Of a stretch of 11,011 nucleotides of DNA, positions 6,572 to 11,011 are shown one piece after another; within the stretch, counting starts at the first letter, position 1; each line of letters begins with the position of its first letter. The stretch comes from Flavobacteriales bacterium (GTDB taxonomy: Bacteria; Bacteroidota; Bacteroidia; Flavobacteriales_E; Vicingaceae). The notes beneath the pieces are model-generated. The model saw only the letters and a program-made list of their open reading frames with translations, did no database searches and was not told the DNA's origin. Where the stretch lies: the NCBI GenBank assembly GCA_029262915.1, contig JAJCYN010000015.1:1-11011 (forward strand). The letters run 5' to 3'. Both the position numbers and the translations under genes were made by a program.

Positions 6572-8209
6572 ATGAACCAAACAGTAACAGTAAATATTAG
6601 CGGAATAGTTTTTCATATAGAAGTTGATGCTTATGAGGAATTAAAAAAATATTTAAATAAAATTAGGAGTTATTTCAAAAACTCAGAAGAGTGTGAAGAG
6701 ATAATGACTGATATCGAAGCAAGAATTGCTGAATTATTTAATGAAAAAATTACTTCAGATAACCAAGTAATAAGTTCTAATGATGTTGAAGAGGTGGTTA
6801 CCATTATGGGTAAACCTGAACAGTATGTTGATGAAGAAGAAGATCAAGAACAACAACAAAGTTTTTCTTCAAAACAAAGAACTTATACTACGGCAAAAAA
6901 GTTGTTTAGAGATCCTGAGGACAGGATGATAGGAGGAGTTTCTTCTGGTATTGCTGCTTATTTTGGTATGGATGCCATATGGCTAAGGTTATTTTTTGTC
7001 ATTGCATTGTTCGTAGGTTTTGGGTTTTTACTATACATTATTTTATGGATAGTAATGCCGGAGGCGAAAACTGCTTCAGATAAATTGCAAATGAAAGGAG
7101 ATCCTGTGAACATTGATAACATAGGGAGAACATTTAAAGATGAGGCTGACAAAGTAAGTGAGAATTTAAAAAAAAATGGACAACAGTATGGTAAAAAAGC
7201 AGAGACTGCTTTTGAGGCTTTCTTTGGTTTTTTGCTTCAAATATTTAGAGCCATTTTTAAGGTGTTAGGCAAAGTAATTGGTGTAGTTTTTCTGATAGCA
7301 GGAACGTTTTGGTTAGTTGGTCTGATAGGAATGCTAGTTGGTTCTGAAACTATATTTTCTATTACTTCTGATGGTATTTTTTCTTTTGAAGCGAGTGAGT
7401 TTTTTAATCTAATATTTGTTTCAGAAAATCAATTTCATATAGCTATAATTGGAATTGTATTAGCAGTAGGAATACCTATAATAACATTGATATATGGAGG
7501 AATCAAATTGTTGTTTAAAATGAAGACACATTACAGTGTAGGTTTAGGCTTATTTATTTTCTGGATTATTGGAGTAGGAATATGTGGAATGGTTGGAATA
7601 AGAATGGGAACTGAATTAACTCATGATGAATCTGTATCAACTATTGAAGTAGTAAATAAAGAGATGGAAAATTTTTATTTAAGTGCAAGTGTAGAAGAAA
7701 ACCCTGGAGAAGGAATTTTTGAAGATAGATATTCAATTATATCTCTAGATGAAGATTCGATTTACTTGAATGATGTTAGGTTATACATCTATAAAAGTAA
7801 AACAGATAGTATGGAGTTAAAGATGGTTAAATCTTCTAATGGAAAATCAAGGAAATATGCTTCAAATAGTGCTAAGATGATTTCGTATAACTATTCTATT
7901 CAGGATAGTTCAATTTTATTGAATAATTATTTGGCTACTATAAAAGAAAATAAAATTAGAGGACAACAAGTTAGAATAAAATTATACTTACCAGTTGGAA
8001 AATCCATCTATTTAGATAAATCGTTAAAGCGAATTATTCATAATGTAGATAATGTAACAGACACTTGGGATCATGATATGTTAGAACAAAAATGGGTAAT
8101 GTTGGAAGATGGTCTTACTTGTTTGGATTGCGATGAAATTGAAGGTGTAACAACTATTGAGTTGGATTCAATAAGAGTATTTGAACCATTGGTTGAAGAA
8201 GATAAGTAG
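6572..8209 (+). CDS. PspC-domain membrane protein with N-terminal HAAS-like helical domain
   Basis: A 545-aa inner-membrane protein. Residues 1-18 form a short beta segment; 20-86 are helical with E-E-I-M-x-D-I-E-A-R-I-A-E-L-F and a late I-M-G-K-P-E-Q-Y, resembling the HAAS/DUF1700 domain often encoded beside PadR genes. An acidic Gln-rich linker (87-98) leads to a PspC domain (about 110-165; LFRDPEDRMIGGVSSGIAAYFG, then a hydrophobic helix ending IVMPEAK). Further membrane segments lie at about 225-257, 288-314 and 321-345. A soluble region of about 200 residues (346-545) ends in a LYLPVGKSIYLD strand region and a CLDC motif (C517, C520). The first two segments suit a sensor that relays membrane state; PspC in E. 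coli binds PspA regulators under envelope stress. I chose ATG 6572, 16 nt after padR; an upstream in-frame ATG at 6533 would overlap padR. Confidence 0.88.
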   Translation: MNQTVTVNISGIVFHIEVDAYEELKKYLNKIRSYFKNSEECEEIMTDIEARIAELFNEKITSDNQVISSNDVEEVVTIMGKPEQYVDEEEDQEQQQSFSSKQRTYTTAKKLFRDPEDRMIGGVSSGIAAYFGMDAIWLRLFFVIALFVGFGFLLYIILWIVMPEAKTASDKLQMKGDPVNIDNIGRTFKDEADKVSENLKKNGQQYGKKAETAFEAFFGFLLQIFRAIFKVLGKVIGVVFLIAGTFWLVGLIGMLVGSETIFSITSDGIFSFEASEFFNLIFVSENQFHIAIIGIVLAVGIPIITLIYGGIKLLFKMKTHYSVGLGLFIFWIIGVGICGMVGIRMGTELTHDESVSTIEVVNKEMENFYLSASVEENPGEGIFEDRYSIISLDEDSIYLNDVRLYIYKSKTDSMELKMVKSSNGKSRKYASNSAKMISYNYSIQDSSILLNNYLATIKENKIRGQQVRIKLYLPVGKSIYLDKSLKRIIHNVDNVTDTWDHDMLEQKWVMLEDGLTCLDCDEIEGVTTIELDSIRVFEPLVEEDK

Positions 8210-8353
8210 TAATTGATATGATGAACGGTTTCCAATTATCATTATCTATTACCACTAATGTAAAAGACACTAAAAATAAGGCAATAGTTAAGTAGTTTTA
8301 AAGTTAGTTAGTAATCCCTCCTTAAACAACCTACCTGTTTAGTTAGTGCAAAG

Positions 8354-8380
8354 AAGCCTCTCGATTTTCGAGGGGCTTTT
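8354..8380 (+). terminator. Strong intrinsic terminator after the padR-pspC operon
   Basis: AAGCCTCTCGA (8354-8364), loop TTT, TCGAGGGGCTT (8368-8378): an 11-bp stem with one T-G wobble, the most GC-rich hairpin in the window, followed by T and A/T-rich bases. It ends only 22 nt before the ATG of the next gene. The rest of the 8210-8400 gap holds two copies of TTAGTTAGT (8304-8312, 8339-8347) and a small 6-bp inverted repeat (8323-8328 with 8336-8341), but no convincing gene. Confidence 0.85.
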
Positions 8381-8400
8381 AAATTTACTATTTTTACTTA

Positions 8401-9264
8401 ATGAATAAAATGAATTTATTAATAGCACTTTTTTTTGTCGTCCTATTTATTTCCTGTGATAATTCAGAAATGAAAACCATTGAAGATGAACTAGAAAATA
8501 ATTTAGAGATTGTAGAAGAGGAGAATGCTTGGGGTGAATTTTTACCTAAAGAACAAGAATTGATGCAAAAATTGGATGGAGAATATTATCTGTTAAGTGG
8601 AGAAGGAGAGGAGATTTACTATCAGGATTATTGCGATTTTAGCTCTTTCGACATTTCCGTATATGAGGCATCCAAAGATTCTAGGCATTGGTTAATTCAT
8701 TGGGCCGGAGAAGAGTATAAGATCAATAAAGTGGAGGAGACTAAAAATGGTATCTATATTACTACATTAAGTGAAAGTGAACAAGACTTCATGTTTAGTC
8801 ATAATGAGAATAAACTATTACGGAATTTTGGAAGTGGAGCAAAAGAAGCACCTCTGATAGTTAGAGTAGAGGACTTGGAAAATTTTGAAATTAGGCCATG
8901 TACTGATGAGAAGGCAATTATAAAAGATGCTGGTAGATCATGGTATTTAGTGAGTTTAATAGATGGTATTGAAGTTGTTTTTGAGCCTTGTATGGAAGCA
9001 CCTGGTGGGTTTTCTTTTGATGAAAAAAGTATAGATTTTTGGAGCGGGAGTGATCCTTATGAAATTATTTCTTTTAGTAAATTTAATAATAAGACAATAA
9101 TCGTATATCAAACCAGATTAGATAATAAATTAGACTCCCTAGTTGTAAATGGGTTAAATCGCGAAGTAATTCATATTAAAAATAGTGATGGTCAAGATGA
9201 GTATTATGTTAGCGAAAGATCTAGGAAGGAACTATATCCAACACTGGAAGAGGATTGCGATTAA
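8401..9264 (+). CDS. Acidic lipoprotein of unknown function
   Basis: A 287-aa protein I do not recognise beyond its export signal. Residues 1-18 are a lipoprotein signal peptide and LFISC places the acylated cysteine at 19. The mature N-terminus is very acidic (D-N-S-E-M-K then several E/D to about residue 42), which in this phylum can act as a surface-export signal; that part is inference. Four more cysteines at 78, 167, 197 and 286 could form two disulfides. The body is rich in aromatic and charged residues with apparent beta content, and no enzyme motif is visible. ATG 8401 and ATG 8410 (Met4) are both possible starts. A strong hairpin sits 22 nt upstream, so its promoter either lies in the A/T-rich gap (8389-8396 TATTTTTA is -7-like but would give almost no leader) or transcripts read through the hairpin. 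The stop overlaps that of the convergent gene. Confidence 0.8.
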   Translation: MNKMNLLIALFFVVLFISCDNSEMKTIEDELENNLEIVEEENAWGEFLPKEQELMQKLDGEYYLLSGEGEEIYYQDYCDFSSFDISVYEASKDSRHWLIHWAGEEYKINKVEETKNGIYITTLSESEQDFMFSHNENKLLRNFGSGAKEAPLIVRVEDLENFEIRPCTDEKAIIKDAGRSWYLVSLIDGIEVVFEPCMEAPGGFSFDEKSIDFWSGSDPYEIISFSKFNNKTIIVYQTRLDNKLDSLVVNGLNREVIHIKNSDGQDEYYVSERSRKELYPTLEEDCD

Positions 9265-9914
9265 TCATTGGGTAGATAATTAATGTTCTCTTTCTTTTTG
9301 AAATCTCCATTTTTCCACGCTTTTATAAATTTGCTCCACGCAATAGGGTCTAATAGCCTGTTAGGAGGAAACCCTTCTCCTTGATATAATTGAGTGTATC
9401 TATTTTGTAGTTCATATTTATATGTTGTACTTCCTTCCATACGTACTCCACCTGCGGCAGCCATTAAATTCTCTCTTGACAGATTCTTTCTGGCTCTAGT
9501 CTCACCATTTTCTGGGATATCTTCATGCATAAAAGCATATTTAAATTGCTCTCTGGTTGGCCAAGGAAACACACTAAACTCTTTTAAAACGATGGTGTCT
9601 TTTATCATTACATGAATAATGGAGTATGAATTATCTTCCATATTATTAGGTAAAATATATTGATTTCGATGATAACCAACACTTGAAAATTCAACAGTAT
9701 CACCTTCATTTGCCACCAAGGAGAAAAAACCATAATAATCACTTATAGTCCCAATACGAGCATTTTTAACTGTTATATGTACAAAAGGCATAGAGCGTAA
9801 ACTATCTCCTTCTGCAATGGCACCAGTAATTTGTATCACTTTTTTTTCCTTATCTTCCTGAGCAGGAGCGACATAACTAATGATCAAGAATATTATAATT
9901 AAGATATATCTCAT
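9261..9914 (-). CDS. Secreted protein with carboxypeptidase-regulatory-like domain
   Basis: A 217-aa exported protein. Residues 1-18 are a signal peptide with a good A-P-A|Q cleavage site. Residues about 27-108 form a CarboxypepD_reg-like beta-sandwich (ITGAIAEGDSLRSMPFVHITV, GTISDYYGFFSLVANEGDTVEFSSVGY). This domain is common in Bacteroidota at the N-terminus of TonB-linked receptors, but here there is no barrel, only a conserved-looking C-terminal part with FPWPTREQFKYAFM (115-128) and a basic end. Such short stand-alone proteins recur in this phylum as uncharacterised periplasmic or outer-membrane-associated proteins. No T9SS sorting domain is present. The gene is convergent with the lipoprotein and divergent from the flippase. 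Function unknown. Confidence 0.82.
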   Translation of the reverse strand: MRYILIIIFLIISYVAPAQEDKEKKVIQITGAIAEGDSLRSMPFVHITVKNARIGTISDYYGFFSLVANEGDTVEFSSVGYHRNQYILPNNMEDNSYSIIHVMIKDTIVLKEFSVFPWPTREQFKYAFMHEDIPENGETRARKNLSRENLMAAAGGVRMEGSTTYKYELQNRYTQLYQGEGFPPNRLLDPIAWSKFIKAWKNGDFKKKENINYLPND

Positions 9915-9968
9915 AATGGATGCTAAGTTATTAAAATAAGTATTTTTTTAGTACAATAAATCAAAAAC

Positions 9969-9988
9969 TTAATGTTAAAAAACATTAA
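9969..9988. repeat. Perfect inverted repeat between divergent genes
   Basis: TTAATGTT (9969-9976), AAAA, AACATTAA (9981-9988): 8 bp exact, in the A/T-rich gap (9915-10055) between the carboxypeptidase-regulatory-like gene and the flippase. Its place 55 nt upstream of one start and 68 nt upstream of the other would suit an operator, but A/T-rich sequence makes chance palindromes common. No exact TAnnTTTG box was found in this gap; AATCTTTG at 10031-10038 is the nearest for the flippase. Confidence 0.35.
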
Positions 9989-10055
9989 ATTAATTTAAAA
10001 TGATAGATGCCATAAACAACAAAATACCATAATCTTTGTTAGTTTCGTATTGCAA

Positions 10056-11011
10056 ATGGGTATAGTCGTAAAACAAAGTATTTATAATTCAATCGCATCC
10101 TATTTAGGTATTGTTATAGGTGCTATTAATACTATTGTGTTGTTTCCTAATATATTCTCAGCAGATGAATTTGGGTTAACCAGAGTGTTAGGTGCGGCTT
10201 CACTTATGTTAGCAACTTTTGGCTCTTTTGGAGTCCCAAACATCGCTCTAAAATTTTTTCCATTCTTTAGAGATAAAGAGAATAAACATAATGGAATTCT
10301 TTTTATTATTTTATGTGTCCACTAATAGGGTATAGTGTATTGATGGTCTTGTCATATCTGTTTAAAGAAGATATTATTGGATATTATTCGGATACAACCA
10401 CACTCTTTGCAGATTATTATAATTATATAGCTTTAAATACCATTTATTTAATTTATTTCTTTGTTTTTGATGCTTATTTGAGAGCCTTATATAAAACTGT
10501 AATCTTTTCTTTCCTCCAAAATGTAGTTTTACGATCTTTATGGTTGATATTGATTGTTTTTTATTATTATGGGCATTTAGATTTTGATCAATTTATATTC
10601 TATTATATTAATGTTTATGCACTTTTATTGTTAATTGAAGTTGCATATCTTGCTTATTTAAAAGAATTATTCTTTGTTCCACAATTTAAAAAAATGGATA
10701 AAAAAATGGCTAAAGAAATGGCTATTTTCGGCCTGTTTGTAATGTTGGGAGCCAGTTCTGGATTAGTCTCAGGTACGATAGATTCTTTAATGATTGGAGC
10801 TATGGTGGATGATGGACTTGCTAGTGTAGCTTTTTACTCTATTGCAATATATATAGGAATTATGATTATGGTTCCTTATCGTTCAATAATGAGGGTTGCA
10901 ACATCTGTTATTTCAGAAGCTTGGAAAAATAACAAGGTTGAAAATATTGGTACAATATATAAACAGACCTCAATAAATTTAATGATAATGGGGACATTAC
11001 TTTTTTTAGGT
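10056..11011 (+). pseudogene. Oligosaccharide flippase (Wzx/MOP family), frameshifted and cut by window end
   Basis: A membrane transporter gene of the polysaccharide-biosynthesis (Wzx, MOP superfamily) type, which flips lipid-linked oligosaccharides across the inner membrane. The first part (ATG 10056, 89 codons to TAA 10323) reads MGIVVKQSIYNSIASYLG...FPNIFSADEFGLTRVLG...FGSFGVPNIALKFFPFF, the usual helices 1-2 of the family. It stops in the third helix. The protein continues in the -1 frame from about 10316 (CPLIGYSVLMVLSYLF...), open with no stop for 232 codons to the last base, with many hydrophobic helices and the PFAM-like FGLFVMLGASSGLVSGTIDSLMIG segment. One missing base near 10313-10320 explains the break; adding one C in the GTCC run gives LCVPLIGY without interruption. 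No slippery heptamer was found, so programmed frameshifting is unlikely. Real mutation or sequencing error cannot be told apart here. Full family length is near 480-510 aa, so about 170 codons lie beyond the window. Confidence 0.8.

Noticed and set aside
8218..8295. 25-codon open frame (ATG ATG AAC ... TAG) just after the PspC gene
   Set aside because: Too short, no ribosome binding site, and no recognisable peptide; chance ORF in an intergenic gap.
8304..8347. Two TTAGTTAGT copies 35 nt apart, considered as the start of a repeat array or operator
   Set aside because: Only two short copies in A/T-rich sequence, no further units and no CRISPR-like spacing.
9394..9615. + strand open frame opposite the carboxypeptidase-regulatory-like gene
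   Set aside because: Antisense shadow; the - strand protein has a clear signal peptide and domain.
10290..10325. Programmed -1 frameshift in the flippase gene
   Set aside because: No X-XXY-YYZ slippery heptamer in the right phase and no stable hairpin seen just downstream; flippases are not known to use it.

Overview
The window reads as a low-GC chromosomal segment of a Bacteroidota bacterium, most likely of the Flavobacteriales type. Reasons: a secreted protein carries a type B C-terminal sorting domain of the type IX secretion system (T9SS), promoter -7 boxes follow the Bacteroidota form TAnnTTTG, Shine-Dalgarno sequences are weak or absent, and a PadR gene precedes a large PspC-domain protein of a form I associate with this phylum. 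Genus cannot be fixed from the sequence.

Layout. Positions 1-333 (+) are the 3' end of an HD-type phosphohydrolase gene, closed by a perfect 16-bp hairpin (312-348) that also faces the convergent gene. Positions 372-2564 (-) encode a 730-aa secreted protein (choice-of-anchor L domain, Calx-beta-like domain, three Ig/PKD-like repeats, T9SS sorting domain). Positions 2688-4373 (-) encode the ABC-F translation factor EttA. Divergent from it, 4478-5404 (+) encodes a UbiA-family prenyltransferase, probably of menaquinone synthesis, followed after 19 nt by sanA (5424-6092), an inner-membrane DUF218 envelope protein. Positions 6208-6555 and 6572-8209 (+) are a PadR repressor and a PspC-domain membrane protein forming one transcription unit. 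Its promoter region holds two inverted repeats built from the same half-site, a good candidate for autoregulation. A strong terminator-like hairpin (8354-8378) lies just ahead of a lipoprotein gene (8401-9264, +). That gene shares its stop-codon bases with a convergent secreted protein bearing a carboxypeptidase-regulatory-like domain (9261-9914, -). From 10056 to the window end (+) runs an oligosaccharide flippase (Wzx/MOP) gene with an apparent frameshift near 10317; the second part stays open to the last base.

Functionally this is mostly cell-envelope and housekeeping content: quinone lipid synthesis, envelope integrity, stress-type membrane sensing, surface proteins and polysaccharide export. 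No mobile element, CRISPR array, tRNA or rRNA was seen. No clearly new system is evident. The most interesting points are the PadR/PspC module with its putative operators, the flippase frameshift, the hairpin in the lipoprotein leader and the shared stop codons.
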